From: Mauremys mutica
Taxonomy: Eukaryota > Chordata > Testudines > Geoemydidae
DNA: 64,000 bases
NCBI RefSeq assembly: GCF_020497125.1
Contig: NC_059076.1
Coordinates: 9,973,951-10,037,950 of the forward strand
Direction: 5' to 3'
The notes beneath the pieces were generated by a model, which saw only the letters and a list, made by a program, of their open reading frames with translations, was not told the origin of the DNA and made no database searches. Of this stretch, positions 1-11,172 are shown piece after piece. Position 1 is the first letter of the stretch; each line of letters opens with the position of its first letter. Both the position numbers and the translations under genes were made by a program.

Positions 1-767
1 ATTTATGCTATGGCGTTGCCTAGGAATGCCAATGAAAGATCAGACATTACAGACATGTAACAGAGAAGCCAGTCGTTGCCCTGAAGAACTTATAATCTAA
101 ATGAGAGAAAGGATGCAACAGGAGGACACAACCAACAAATAGGAGGAGGAAAGAGAGGAAATGGGCAGGATCAAAATGATCAGATTTGAGTAGAAAAAGC
201 AGAAGTTGCAGCCTATAACTTGCCTAAGCAGTGCATTGTGGGTGTGATATGTAGGCATCATGGCAGAAGTAGGTTTGGGCAGGGATTTAAATGCAGCTTT
301 ATGAATATTAAAGTATTTCCTATGTATGGGAGACCAACTGGGAGAAAGTGAGGAAGAAGGAAACAGACAAGTGATCATGGGTGACACCACAGGCAGAGTA
401 CAGGTGGGTGGATAGCTTGATCAACTAGCAGATCTGGCAAAGGGTAAACGGCTATAAAGGCAAACACAAAGAGCATGTGTTGGTATGGAAGAGGATGGAG
501 AGCCAATGGATGGATGTGAAGAACAGGATGATGTGGGTACATCAATGAGCCAAATCAATGGCCCTATGCAGAAGCTTGCTGAGTGGATTTGAGAGGGGTA
601 GTGTGGCTGGAATCAAGTCAAAAGAGGAGTTGATTATAGTAGTCAAGATGTGAGGGGATGAGGATATGAACAAAACCTTAAGCAGTCTGGAGAAAGAGAG
701 GATGCAGACTCTTAGCAGCTGGCTGGCTGACTACCTGTTAAAAACCTGAATACATATTTGATACAAA
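1..767. other. Old repeat-like sequence, no gene
   Basis: No coding region is visible. Wording such as a 'cttataatctaaatgagag' stretch near 90 and 'gtagtcaagatgtgagggga' near 640 resembles 3' noncoding parts of old vertebrate LINEs that recur in reptile genomes. I cannot name the family. Confidence 0.3.
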
Positions 768-1437
768 TATAGGAGTTGTGGTGGGTCACAACCTCAACAT
801 GTGTCGGCAATTCGATGCTGTTGCAAAAAAAAAAAAAGCGAATGCAATTTCAATTTGCTTTAAGAGAGGCACAGCATGCAAATCATAGGGGGTGATAGCA
901 CTGTTCCACTCAGTGGTGGTTAGGCCTCAGCTGGAGTAGTGTGTCCAGTTTTGGTCACATATAGAGAGGTTGTAGAGAAACTGGAAAGGATCCAGAGGCG
1001 AGTGGCAAAGATGATCGAAGGGATGGAATGCAGCCATATGAGCAAAGGCTGAAGGAATGGGGTATGTTTAGTTTGGAAAAGAGGAGATTAAGGGGGGATA
1101 TGATAGCTGTCTTCAAATATTTGAGAGGCTGCCATAAAACAGATGGAGAAAACTTGCTCTCTCCTGCCACAGAGGGCAGGGCAAGTGGCAATGGGTTCAA
1201 ACTACAGCACAGCAGATTTAGATTAAATCTCAGGAAAAACTTGCTCACTGTAAGAACAGTAGGACAATAGAACAGATGCCTGGGGGGGTTGTGGAAGCTC
1301 CTTCACTGGTGGTTTTCAAAAGGAAGCTGGACAGAGCTACCTGTCTGGGATAGTTTAGACTCAACAAATCCTTCATCTTGGCAAAGGTGAGACTATATGA
1401 ACCTTGTGGTCCCTTCTAACCCTATGATTCTATGATA
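768..1437 (+). mobile_element. CR1 LINE, 5'-truncated 3' end
   Basis: The segment reads as the last part of a CR1 reverse transcriptase ORF plus 3' UTR. It has the typical 'taggcctcagctggagtagtgtgtccag' region near 920, a run encoding Phe-Ser-Leu-Glu-Lys-Arg-Arg-Leu-Arg-Gly-Asp-Met near 1065-1110, and a terminal ATTCTATG-type tail at about 1424-1437. A run of A residues near 826 and several indels break the frame. CR1 copies are normally truncated at the 5' end, as here. The 5' limit is approximate. Confidence 0.88.
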
Positions 1438-1995
1438 CTCTTAGCAATAAATTATCCTTGTCCCATCTTGAACTGAGTATCTCATTTCCCTAGCCTAGCA
1501 CTGCACTGAAAATGATATCTGACATATTATCTTCCTGCTCATTCCTGTGCAGTACGTCAGATCCTCGCTTTTCTAAACAAACATGCAACATATTCATGGC
1601 AGAAGTATCTTTGGCAACAAGCTAAACAAGCTCTCGCATGACAAGCATCTAAGAAAACACTAAACAGTTGCTAATTAATGGTAAGTACGTAGTCCCTGAT
1701 TTTCAATTAGTTCATTCGATATGTAGTTCTGGCTTTTAAAAAAAAATCTAAGTCTAAATATACTTAGAATAAATCCATGAATCTTGTGCTGAACTCTAAA
1801 GGCAGATGATATCTGAGGATAGGCTAACCCTACCTGTCCTTTAGATTAAAGGTTACCCCTCATGGAAGTGTAGCAGCAGTCAAAAACTTGAGACCCAGGG
1901 ACCTAGCCAGTTACAGATTGGCACCTTCCAAAAGGTGCCTCCTAGAAGCCTAGTGATATTGCATCAGGCTGTTAACCTGGAGACTTGAATCTGAA
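1438..1995. other. No feature recognised
   Basis: Unique-looking AT-rich sequence with no supported ORF and no clear repeat ends. Confidence 0.4.
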
Positions 1996-2390
1996 GCATA
2001 GAATCACAAATGCAAAAGATGGGAAAGGCCTTTGATGTCAGCCAAATTTACTCCCTTCACTGCATTTTTAGAGCACTGTCCAGATTAATTTTAAATGCTC
2101 AAAGTGATGGTGATTCCACAGCAGGATAGGTCTCAGAGTTAGGAATTTTGTTCTTGATACTCAGACACATTTTTCCCTTCCGTAATTTTAACCCATTGCT
2201 TCTAGTTAACCCCCCTCATAGCCCCTTAAACCATTCCTCGCCTTTTCAGGAGTGCACAGATGTCACACACAGCCTGACTCATCATGCCCTTGTCTCAGCC
2301 CACAGTCATTGTTCAGCTAAACTCTCCTATCTCCCTCTGGAGCTGGGAGCCATAGTGGAAAATTGTATTCTTTACTCTGGCTAGAAACCA
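1996..2390 (-). mobile_element. Old CR1/L3-like LINE fragment
   Basis: On the plus strand the segment opens with a diverged 'catagaatcacaaa' and a GGGAAAGGCCTTTGATGTCA-like string, the complement of a CR1-type 3' end. It continues with 'ggtgattccacagc' and 'cccattgcttctagttaa', which match the usual order inside antisense CR1 3' sequence. Divergence is high, so the copy is old. The far limit is uncertain. Confidence 0.55.
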
Positions 2391-3433
2391 TACATGCTCC
2401 TGTTCCCATGGCAGCACCTATCATGGCTATTTGTGTGGAAATAGCCCTTCTAATAATATACATCTGACATATGGTAGTGACCCAAAATACTAGAGTAGGA
2501 ACTTTGGCCTACTTCGGTTCCCCTTAAGTTTAGTGGTAAACTACCTTTGATCTCAATGGGAGGAAAGTTAGACCAATGGTGAGTGCTTTCAGAAAACACT
2601 TCCTATACCCTGCAGTAGCAATAATGCTCCATTTGGTGCTATTACTCTAGAATCCCATATTTTGCTTTTAAATAAGAGACAGCTATAAAGCAGGCTTAGT
2701 GCATGAATGATGAGAAAGATGGGGACACACTTCCTGGAGGGCTGGCTCCCCTCTCTACTGTTGGGAAACGTGGCTGGCTGTTCAGTTGTGAAATGTAAAC
2801 CTCAAACCAAAGTAATTGGGTTGTGAATTGCTCTAGCAGTTGGCTGCTAATTCTCAAAATAATCTACCACCTGTTGTTTAGTCTGCAGGATTAAAGCAGG
2901 TTTAATGTTTGAGGCTACATAAATTTATTGTTCCAGATGGAACACTATTAAAAAATGCAGTTGAATATCAGTATTCAGAACTGTGGCGTACTGCACTTTA
3001 AAGGGCAGCTTGGTAGAACAATCTACATCACCCTTAACTACAAGCGGCAGACAGGGGAATTTTTTCCTCCATCAGGAACTAGATTCTGTCTTAATTATCA
3101 CTGAAGACTTTATCACATTTCTTGAACTGAGAAGCTATGAAATTGTATTTTTTCCCTGTGTACATCATCCGATTTAATAAATGGCAATAATGTTATTGTC
3201 CCATTGGGAATATAACCAAAGATGTGTTGATACACAGGAGGAATTGCTCCTGGAATTGGTAGCATGAAAATATGACAAGGGTTATGTTGTTTTTGTGGTT
3301 CTTGCCAGCCATCTGGAAGCAGGAAATTCTCAGATTCTTGGCAGAAAGACTTTCAGAAATAGGTAAAATCAAATCAATGGAAAATGGTCTGAAGGAAAAT
3401 TCTATCCTCTGATAGCAGAATGGACTAGATAAT
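2391..3433. other. No feature recognised
   Basis: No gene or clear repeat boundary. Short open frames here, such as one at 2983-3177, show no domain or coding signal. Confidence 0.4.
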
Positions 3434-3441
3434 ATGAGAAC

Positions 3442-3837
3442 TAGGTCTGGTCAGGATTTTTTCAATGTTTTGTTGTTGGATAATATCAGTTTGTCCAAAC
3501 TGAAACTTTTTGTGGAAATGGATTGGTTTTTTGAGGCAAACTTTGTTGGGAAGTTTTGTCAGGTCCAGGATTAAATTTCTGTCCAAAACCAGAGAGAGGG
3601 GCCTACCCCAGCATAGCCAATGTCCCAGTGGTTAGGGTACTCAGCTGGCTCTGATTGATTCAAAAGAGGGATTTGAACCTGGGGCTTCCTCATCCTGGGT
3701 GTGGGCTCTGACCACTGGGCTCTTGGCTATTCCAGAGTCTCACTCTTTCTAAAGGTATAATCTTTATCATAATGTGAAACTAAAATATTCAAAATCTCAC
3801 ATTGTTCACAAAACAGCTTGTTTTCCTGCCAGCCCTA
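3442..3837. mobile_element. AT-rich hAT-type MITE with tRNA-like core
   Basis: The ends are TAGGTCTGG and CCAGCCCTA, complementary at 8 of 9 positions. The flanks are ATGAGAAC (3434-3441) and ATGAGAGT (3838-3845), a diverged 8-bp target duplication, which is the hAT superfamily size. Both arms are rich in TTTT/AAAA-bearing words. The middle (about 3600-3760) has an A-box-like 'ggttagggtactcagctgg' and a minus-strand B-box-like 'ggatttgaacc' complement. There is no coding capacity. Family name unknown; assignment to hAT rests on duplication length. Confidence 0.6.
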
Positions 3838-3845
3838 ATGAGAGT

Positions 3846-4498
3846 CCTTTTTTAGCATGGCTGATCTATACCATGTTAGTGAAGTCTTTGATTAGGCACT
3901 GTTAAGTGAGTGGGGCTACACCATTGTCACCCGCGAACAATCTTAGTTTTACTGGAAAGAGCAGATTGTAGTAGATTTCCCACATCCCTGTATAGAACGG
4001 GTCTTTGCTTGACTACAGGAGCTTCTGCGGGATGTAATTGTTTGAAACTGAACCTGATAAAAATGACAGGCATTTTTCAGTGATCCAAAGGAGACCCTCT
4101 GGATTTGCAGTGGTATCAGTGGAACGTAACCTGTTGAAAAGCTTCAAGTACAAGAGTCTGGCATATATTTGTAGTCAAAACCAAACACAAACAAAAAAAG
4201 AAAGGTACCTCAGAAAGAGTGTTCTGCCTGAATTTGCATTATTAATGATTATTATCATTGCACTGTCGTAGCCCCTGGTTGCCGCAACTGTTTAAAATGA
4301 TTTAATAGTTGGAGACTATTGTTTCAAGATAAAAATGGTTTTATTGACAGAATGACCAGATTTTCAAGGTGGAAAACCAGGGACCGGAGGGTTCATAGTT
4401 GATGGATTTAATAGGGGTTAGGGAGGTATGCACAAGGGGGTTTGCCAGCTGTGGAGGGCCAAGCATAGAGGTAAAAGGCTGTCCATTACTTCCTCCGA
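3846..4498. other. No feature recognised
   Basis: No supported gene or repeat. An open frame at 4038-4271 lacks any recognisable domain. Confidence 0.4.
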
Positions 4499-4568
4499 TG
4501 GGGCCTGATTCAAAGTCTTTTGAAGTCAATGGGTGTTATTCCTTTAACTTCAGTGGGCTTTGCGTCTG
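4499..4568. repeat. Short palindromic repeat (hairpin)
   Basis: An imperfect inverted repeat: 'ggcctgattcaaag' on the left faces 'ctttgcgtctggc' on the right, with 'gaagtcaatggg' and 'aacttcagtggg' meeting in the middle. The same CATTGAAGTCAATGG-centred design recurs at several other places in the window. It looks like a very small foldback or MITE. Confidence 0.6.
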
Positions 4569-5414
4569 GCTCATATTCCTAATACTTTTGTCCTCTTTTT
4601 TCCTTACGTTCTCCCTCCTCTCCTTTCCCATTGGTCCGATCTTCTCCCCCTTGCTTCTTCCCTCCCTACGCCTCACTTTCTCCATGACACTTATTTATTC
4701 TCTCTATCACATATACTCTCAATCCTTGATGTCCTCCTTTTTCCTTTGTGTTTCACGCCGTCCAGCATGCTACCGTAATCCAGTGTTCACTTGTGGTGCA
4801 GGGAAGGTGAGCAGAAGCATGGATGTCAGTCCCCAGCCTTGGTCAGCAGTTGCTGGAGATGATGTTGGTAGGTCCACCTGAGCTAACCCGAGGCTTGCCT
4901 ATATTAGCAAGGCCCCCAACTCTGTTTGTGAGGAAGAGCTAGTGTGAGTAGGGTGATCTATTATTACAAGACAGACTTGGGGTGGGCACAATCTGAAATT
5001 TGAATATGTCTGGTTTAGAGGCTCAAGTTTGGGGCTCTCTCTTCTTTTAGGACTTTGCAAGTCTATAGCACCAAATATTCAGAGATCTCAAAGTATGATT
5101 CAAACACAGATGATGTAAGCCTCACACGTCCCAAGAAAGTAGCAAGGTGTTATTTTTAGAGCTGTTGAGAAATGATTTCATTTTCCCATGACAAACGTTT
5201 AGAAAAGTGAAGCTTTGGGGGTTTTGTTGAAAATTTTGTACAAAAAAATTATTCCCACCCCCCATTATTGGGGGAGGGGGTTGTCCTGCTCCAATTATTA
5301 TTCCCATCTCATGGATGAAGAAACTGAGGCAAAAGTGGGATTAAAGCCAATATCTCCTGACTAGAGAGAGGTTTGGGGGGGGAGGGTTGTGGGGGGACGT
5401 CGGGGATAGTACAT
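4569..5414. other. Mostly featureless; short MIR-like fragment
   Basis: Pyrimidine-rich DNA near 4570-4750, then unremarkable sequence. At about 5285-5335 'ttattattcccatctcatgg' followed by 'atgaagaaactgaggc' resembles the antisense centre of MIR/L2-type repeats. No gene. Confidence 0.35.
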
Positions 5415-5699
5415 TCACCAAAAAAATGCATTTTTCAGGGCATCATAACTATTTGGTCAAATTTGGTGAATAGTTTTGGCAAAAAAAAATGGGAAACAAC
5501 TTTTTCAGTCATGTTGAAATAGTTTGTTTTGAACGTGTCAAAATGAACTGTTTTAAAATTTTGTTTTGAATCAACATTTCATTTAAAAGCCCAAATGAAT
5601 TTGCTCCAGTTTTCCATGTTGCTGTGGGGGGGAAAAAAAAGGGGAGGGGGGAGAAGAAAAAAAAATCAAACTGAAAATTCAACTATTTGCTCAGCTCTA
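5415..5699. mobile_element. AT-rich MITE of the TAGRGCTG type, one end clear
   Basis: AT-rich text with repeated GTTTTGAA/TTCAAAAC-like words. The right end is 'gctcagctcta', the complement of TAGAGCTGAGC, similar to the ends of the elements at 3442-3837 and 62559-62827. The left end is not resolved. Confidence 0.4.
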
Positions 5700-7149
5700 C
5701 TCCTGACAACCTTTCCTGTGTTTTATCCTCAAAATCATATTTCCTCTTACTAATATTTTAAGGAACACGTGTATTGTGGACTCAGAAAACCATTGCTAAT
5801 TCAGACAGTGACTTGTTATGGCAAAACAGAAGCTTTAACAGAGCAAGGATAATATTTGCAAAACTGTGTTCAGGGGACCTATTTATCCCATCTGTTATTT
5901 CAACTAGCTAAACTACCTTTCTGCTGAAAAGTATTTTACAATACACTTGTGGACTAGAAATGTTTGCTATTCTTTGCAGTACTACAACATTCTATGGGCT
6001 CTTTAATGGAGTGCCACCATTATTAGAGGTGAAGATGGTTCTGCGCTCTTGTTTTATTCCTGTGAGATGATATTTTGCAGTACAGGATCACATCAAGCTC
6101 TGAAACAAAGAGGCAATTTGGTAACAATAATCCAGGAAAATAATATTGCATGGTGCAGTGCAGATGTTCAAGAGGATGGGTGAATAAGTGGAGGAGCCAT
6201 AATCAGATCAGTTTCTGTTGCCTCATTCTTTAGTTTGTAAAATGAGCTGGTTGAGTGAAGTGCTTTAGACAGTGCAAATATTTACACAAGTATTTGTTAA
6301 CAGTGCTACTGCTTTTCACAAATACTCTAGTGAATATTCATTAAAGGCATTATCCTTGGAACTTTGCCATTGACTTCAGTGGGTACAAGAGAAGACCCTA
6401 AACAGTACTGAATCTGCTAGCAAAGTGATTTGATATTGTTTTACTCTGCAGTACATTAACAAATATTTCTTTGCTGCACCCACCCTCCTCTGTTTGAAAG
6501 TAAAAGCATAACAATTAAAGCTACAGTACCAACACTTACAATTTTGTTATAGAAACTCAGTGTTCCTATAGTTTATCTCTGAAATGGCAAATCAAAAAAT
6601 CAGAATCTCACCCCCACCCCTCACTTCTTGTTTATCTTTCAGTTATTTCCAACACAGTATGGAAGATAATTTTTAAAATGACTATCGGAAATGATATATG
6701 TATGATGGAGTGCGTTTCAGCTAAACCGAAGGAAACAAATATATACATGCCTTAGAAAATAGGCAATGTCGAACACATGTGGACTGCCAAATGTTACGAA
6801 TTTCCTCACTGACAGTGTCAGATGAAAGATGGAAGACCTGCAGGATCAGAGATTGCAAGAGTACTTGTAAATGCCATGGCACTGAATTTTATCAACTACG
6901 TTTTTACTACATGTAGCAGGTGTTCTGTGTTTGTGGCTATATATTCAACTCCCAATTGATTTCACTTCACAACCCAGAAAGTCTCTTTTAAACCCCTACA
7001 AATAAAAAGATGTGAGGTGCAGCTAGTAATACAGCTAGGAGAAAACAGCAGTATATTTTCTGACATTTTACATGAATTTGCTTCAACAGTGTTTGTGGTC
7101 TTTGTTGTGGATGAACCCATGAGGTGTAAAGTCCATAGAGAGTACCCTA
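5700..7149. other. No feature recognised
   Basis: AT-rich sequence without supported genes. It does not show the repeat words seen in neighbouring elements and may be unique sequence. Confidence 0.4.
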
Positions 7150-7328
7150 AGTTCAGAGGAAGGAATGATCTCATGATCAAGGTCCTGCTCTGGGATTCAG
7201 AAGACCTGGATTTGGTTCTTGGTTTTGCAGATGACTTCCTGTGTGACTTTGGGAAAATTGCTCAATCTCTTTGGCCTCAGTACCTCATCTGGTAAACTGG
7301 GACAACAATACTTCCTTTGTCTGTCTAA
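7150..7328 (+). mobile_element. MIR-like SINE, first part
   Basis: The order 'gctctgggattcagaagacc', 'ctgtgtgactttggg' and 'cctcagtacctcatctgg' follows the MIR/CORE-SINE core pattern. The copy stops at 7328, where a Harbinger element with a TAA duplication begins, and resumes at 8971. This shows a later insertion into an older SINE. The 5' limit is approximate. Confidence 0.65.
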
Positions 7329-8967
7329 GGGTATGTCTACACTACAAAATTAGGTCGATTTAATATAAGTCAATTTTTTAGAAATCGATTTGATACAGTC
7401 AGTTATGTGTGTCCCCACTTAAGACCATTAAGTTGGCGGAGTGCATCCACAATACCAAGGCTAGTGTCAACTTCTGGAGCATTGCACTGTGGGTTGCTAA
7501 CCCACAATTCCTGCAGTCTCCGCCCCCCGTTGGAATTCTGGGTTGAGCTCCCAATGCCTGATGGGGCAAAAACATTGTCACGGGTGGTTCTGGGTACATG
7601 TTGTCAGCCCCCTCCTGCCCCGTGAAAGCAACGGCAAAAAATTGTTTCTCTCCTTTTTTCCTGGGTTACCTGAGCAGATGCCATACCATGGCAAGCATGG
7701 AGCCCACTCAGCTCACCGTCACCATACATTTCCTGGGTGCTGCTGGCAGATGCGGTACTGCAGTGCTACACAACAGCAGTTCCTTGCCATTGTAAGTTAG
7801 CAAAGATGGTTAGCAGCCGTATTGTACCATCTGCTGCTGTCTCCTGGTCCCTCCTGGCTGGCCTCGGTGAGGTTGGTTGGGGCTCCTGGGCAGACATGGG
7901 TGCTCCTGGCAGGCCTCGGTGAGGTCGGTCGGGGGCACCTAGACATAAATGGGAGTGACTCCAGGTCATTCCCTTCTTCAAGTTTTGTCTAATGGAGATT
8001 CAGTCCTGCCTGGAATATCAGGCAAGCCTACCAAAGAACCAAAGAGGCAAACGGCTGCTCCGGGTCAGAGCTCCAGATTTCCTGTTTCTATGATGAGCTG
8101 CATGCCATTCTAGGGGGTGCCCCTACAACTACCCCACCCCTGTGCTTCCCTCATCTCCCACCCCTCCCAGGCTACCTTGGCAGTTAGCATGCCATTTGTG
8201 TGATGAATTAATAAAGAATGCATGGATTTGAAACAATGACTTTATTGCCTCTGCAAGTGGAGATCGAAGGGGGGAGGGGAGGGCGGTTGGCTTACAGGGA
8301 AGTAGAGTGAACCAAAGGTGCAGGTTTTCATCAAGGAGAAACAAAGAGAACTTTCACACTGCAACCTGGCCAGTCATGAAACTGGTTTTCAAAGCTTCTC
8401 TGATGTGCAGTGCGCCCTGCTGTGCTCTTCTAACCGTTCTGGTGTCTGGCTGTGCTTAATCATTTTGTCTTTTAGAACAGAGTTCTGATAGCATGGATTC
8501 ATCTCCCCATACAGCGATCAGATCCAGTACCTCCCTTTCAGTCCATGCTGGAGCTCTTTTGCAATTCTGGGACTCCATGGTCACCTGTGCTGATGAGCTC
8601 TGCATGGTCACCTTTGCTGATCAGCTCACCACAGTGGCCAAACAGGAAATGAAATTCAAATGTTTGCGGGGCTTTTCCTGTCTACCTGGCCAGTGCATCT
8701 GAGTTGAGAGCGCTGTCCAGAGCGGTCACAATGGTGCACTGTGGGATAGCTCCCGGAGGCTAATACCATCGAATTGCATCCACACTACCCCAAATTCGAC
8801 CCAGCAGGGTCGATTTCAGTGCTAATCCCCTTGCCAGGGAGAAGTACGGAAATCGATTTTAAGAGCTCTTTAAGTTGACAAAAATGGCTTTGTCGTGTGA
8901 ACAGGTGCAGGGTTAAATCGATCTAACGCTGCTAAATTCGACTTAAACTCATAGTGTAGACCAGAGC
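7329..8967 (+). mobile_element. Internally deleted PIF/Harbinger copy
   Basis: The ends are GGGTATGTCTACACTA and the complement of GCTCTGGTCTACACTA, flanked on both sides by TAA (7326-7328 and 8968-8970), a 3-bp TWA-type duplication typical of Harbinger. The first 300 bases match the start of the complete element at 56282 (for example 'gctcccaatgcctg' near 7549). The last 500 bases match its other end, including the Myb gene start. The middle, with most of the transposase, is gone or unrecognisable. It cannot make its own proteins but keeps the sequences expected to be needed in cis. Confidence 0.85.
8465..8710 (-). pseudogene. Remnant of Harbinger Myb-like gene, 5' part
   Basis: The minus strand reads Met-Glu-Ser-Gln-Asn-Cys-Lys-Arg-Ala-Pro-Ala-Trp-Thr-Glu-Arg-Glu-Val from about 8576 downward, then Leu-Ile-Ala-Val-Trp-Gly-Asp-Glu-Ser. 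This is the start of the Myb/SANT domain seen intact at 60699-60123. The match is lost after about 30 residues, so most of the domain and the second exon are missing. It lies at the right end of the deleted Harbinger copy, in the same position and orientation as in the complete element. Confidence 0.75.
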
Positions 8968-8970
8968 TAA

Positions 8971-9053
8971 GCTATCTAGACTGGAAGCTCTTTGGGGCAA
9001 GGACTCTGTCCTACTATGTGCTTCTACAGTGCCTAGCACAATAGAGAGGAAAC
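8971..9053 (+). mobile_element. MIR-like SINE, second part
   Basis: Continues the SINE interrupted by the Harbinger insertion: 'ctggaagctctttggggcaa' and 'acagtgcctagcacaat' are typical MIR-like 3' wording. Confidence 0.6.
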
Positions 9054-9298
9054 AAATGTGACTCCCAATTCATGTGCCTGAGTGACAAGGAGGGTGGCAC
9101 TGTTGTCAAATGGCAAAAAGCAGCATTTAGGGAGAGTATATAAGCAGTTCAGATGGGGATATGCTAAATTTTCGGGGACAGCAACTCCATTGAAGTGTAG
9201 GTGTTAGAGAGACACAGAGAGATGTGGGATTGGATTGATAGAGGCAAGCCAGGTAGGTCTGCGACTCATCAGTGTAGGGATGGTCACTGAAGCCACAG

Positions 9299-9490
9299 GG
9301 GGGAGGGATAGCTCAGTGGTTTGAGCATTGGCCTGCTAAACCCAGCGTTGTGAGTTCAATCCTTGAGGAGGCCACTTAGGGATCTGGGGCAAAAATTGGT
9401 CCTGCTAGTGAAGGCAGGGGCTGGACTCGATGACCTTTCAAGGTCCTTTTCAGTTCTAGGAGATTGGTATATCTCCAATTATTACCTATT
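9299..9490 (+). mobile_element. tRNA-derived SINE, turtle Pol III type
   Basis: The head is tRNA-like: an A box 'tagctcagtgg' at about 9309-9319 and a B box 'gagttcaatcc' at about 9352-9362, spaced as in a tRNA. The body continues with 'gaggaggccacttaggg', and the 3' part 'ctggactcgatgacctttca' matches the CR1 LINE 3' end. Sharing of a 3' tail between the tortoise Pol III SINE and a CR1-like LINE is established. The copy looks nearly full length. It is a retroposon, not a functional tRNA gene. Confidence 0.88.
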
Positions 9491-10030
9491 ACCCACCTGA
9501 GTGAAAGAGCTCACCTAGAAGGAGGGTGTAAAACAGAAAGAGGACAGAGCCTTTTGAAACTCCCATGGTGAGTGTGAGAGAAGATGAGCTACCAACTGAG
9601 ATACTGAGGGGATGACTACAGAAGAAGGAGGAGAACCGAGAGAGAACAATCTGGCAAAAGCCAAAGGAGAACAAGACACCAAGGAGGGGAGGATGATTAA
9701 GAAAGCAGCAGAATGTTCAAGGGGCATGAGGGCAGAGTACAGATCCTGAGGATTTTCCTGGGGAGGTCATTAGAAACCTTGGCAAAAGCAGCATCAGTGG
9801 AAGAAAGCGTGTGGAAGCCAGATGCAAGGAGCTCCTGGAACAGGAGGTGAGATACTCCAGGTCACAGTTGTTAAAGGTTCATTGGATGAGTTTGGGGGGG
9901 GTGGGGAGCTGGGGCTGGAGCTGAAGAGGCAGGTAGGTGGAGGGATGGCTTCTTGAAGATGAGGAGATTGAGCGGGGAAGGAGATAGAAGCAGTGAGGAG
10001 ATAAGGTGAAAGGAAGTGGGGACAGCAAGG
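9491..10030 (+). repeat. Old purine-rich interspersed repeat
   Basis: Long purine-rich text with phrases such as 'gacagagccttttgaaactc', 'ggaggtcattagaaaccttgg' and 'gcatcagtggaagaaagcgt'. From memory these recur in old LINE-derived repeats of amniotes. Family not assigned. The open frames on the minus strand here are low-complexity and not believed. Confidence 0.35.
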
Positions 10031-10439
10031 GAATAATCTTACAGACACATTGTTTGCTCGTGGTTCCTTCTTTAGAATCACTGAGTCACAGTACTGAGAG
10101 GAAAGAAAAAAACACATCAAATGACCTAACCCTTAATCCTGGCAGAACGGGATTGTTCCTTTCAGTTTATTTCTGAGTGTTTTTTCCACTTGGAGGCCTC
10201 AAACTGTGGGGCTCCTCCCACTTTCCTGGAAAGATTATTCCATGGAGAAATTGAGCAGAATAGAATGATGCTGATTTCTGTAAATTGCATTCGATTGCTT
10301 AGGTACCAGAGTGGATTGCACTGAAAAAAAAATTAAATTGATCTATTAGTGGATGTGCTCTGAACATATAAAGTGCTATAAAATGTGAAGAACCTGAGCA
10401 GTCAGGCCCAAGGAATCTCAAATTAGTTGACACTTTTGA
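10031..10439. other. No feature recognised
   Basis: No gene or clear repeat boundary seen. Confidence 0.4.
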
Positions 10440-10985
10440 CCTTTATGTCTCTCTGCCTCAGTTCCCTAAACTAAACAATTTGTGCGTATGGGTTGGTACA
10501 ACTGGGACGATAATGGGGCAGACAGGCCCCACGGTGGCAAGGAGAAGGTTAATGTGAGCATGTGGAGCCAACTGGACCTGCCCTGCTCCACCTACAACAG
10601 ATGTTGGGCATAGAGAGGGGAGTTAGCCCACCCTGAAGAGAAGGGTGGGGTCCCACTGAAGGACTGTTGATTGACACTGTTCTGAGCTGTGGCTCCTCCT
10701 GACATTTTGGGACCAACATCCTGGAAAGGGCGGGACTGAACTGTGTCTTGCCTGGAGGTCTAACGCACCGCAACAGTGGACCCCATGAGAGACAGTGTCC
10801 AGCTCGCAGAGATTTTATGCTGGGTGAGTCATAGCCTGGTGGGCAATAGGGGGCGCTGCAGAGGCAAACCTGGTCAGGGACCTATAGAATCAAGGATCTA
10901 TTTCTCCTGCTTTAACAGGTACTCGGAAAGAGGTGCAAATAAATATCCTGGTATCAAAATAACTTGTATCCAGTAACAAATTACT
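10440..10985 (+). repeat. GC-richer LTR-like repeat, unclassified
   Basis: This block is richer in GC than its flanks. It contains 'ggcaatagggggcgctgc' near 10845-10862, which resembles the CTCF core, and ends in wording like a retroviral R/U5 ('aaataaatatcctgg', 'gtatccagtaaca'). No matching terminal duplication could be fixed, so the boundaries and LTR nature are uncertain. Confidence 0.35.
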
Positions 10986-11076
10986 GTTGTGTGCTCTCTT
11001 TGGGCAATACCACCTGGGAGGTAATGCAACATCAGGGGAAAGGAGGATTGTATGATGTAGGAGAGTAACACATCAA

Positions 11077-11172
11077 CAAAAACAACGAGGAGTCTGATGG
11101 CACCTTAAAGACTAACAGATTTATTTGGGCATAAGCTTTTGTGGGTAAAAAACATCACTTCTTCAAAGTGAA
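11077..11172 (+). repeat. Dispersed 'GGCACCTTAAAGACTAACA' repeat
   Basis: Contains 'gatggcaccttaaagactaa' and 'gggcataagcttttgtggg', the hallmark words of a repeat seen again at 22413-22624 and 27029-27330. Only one arm is present. The class is not certain; the foldback copy at 22413 suggests a DNA-type or foldback element. Confidence 0.6.

Noticed and set aside
9299..9372. tRNA gene
   Set aside because: The A and B boxes are there, but the cloverleaf is degenerate and it continues into a SINE body and CR1-like tail.
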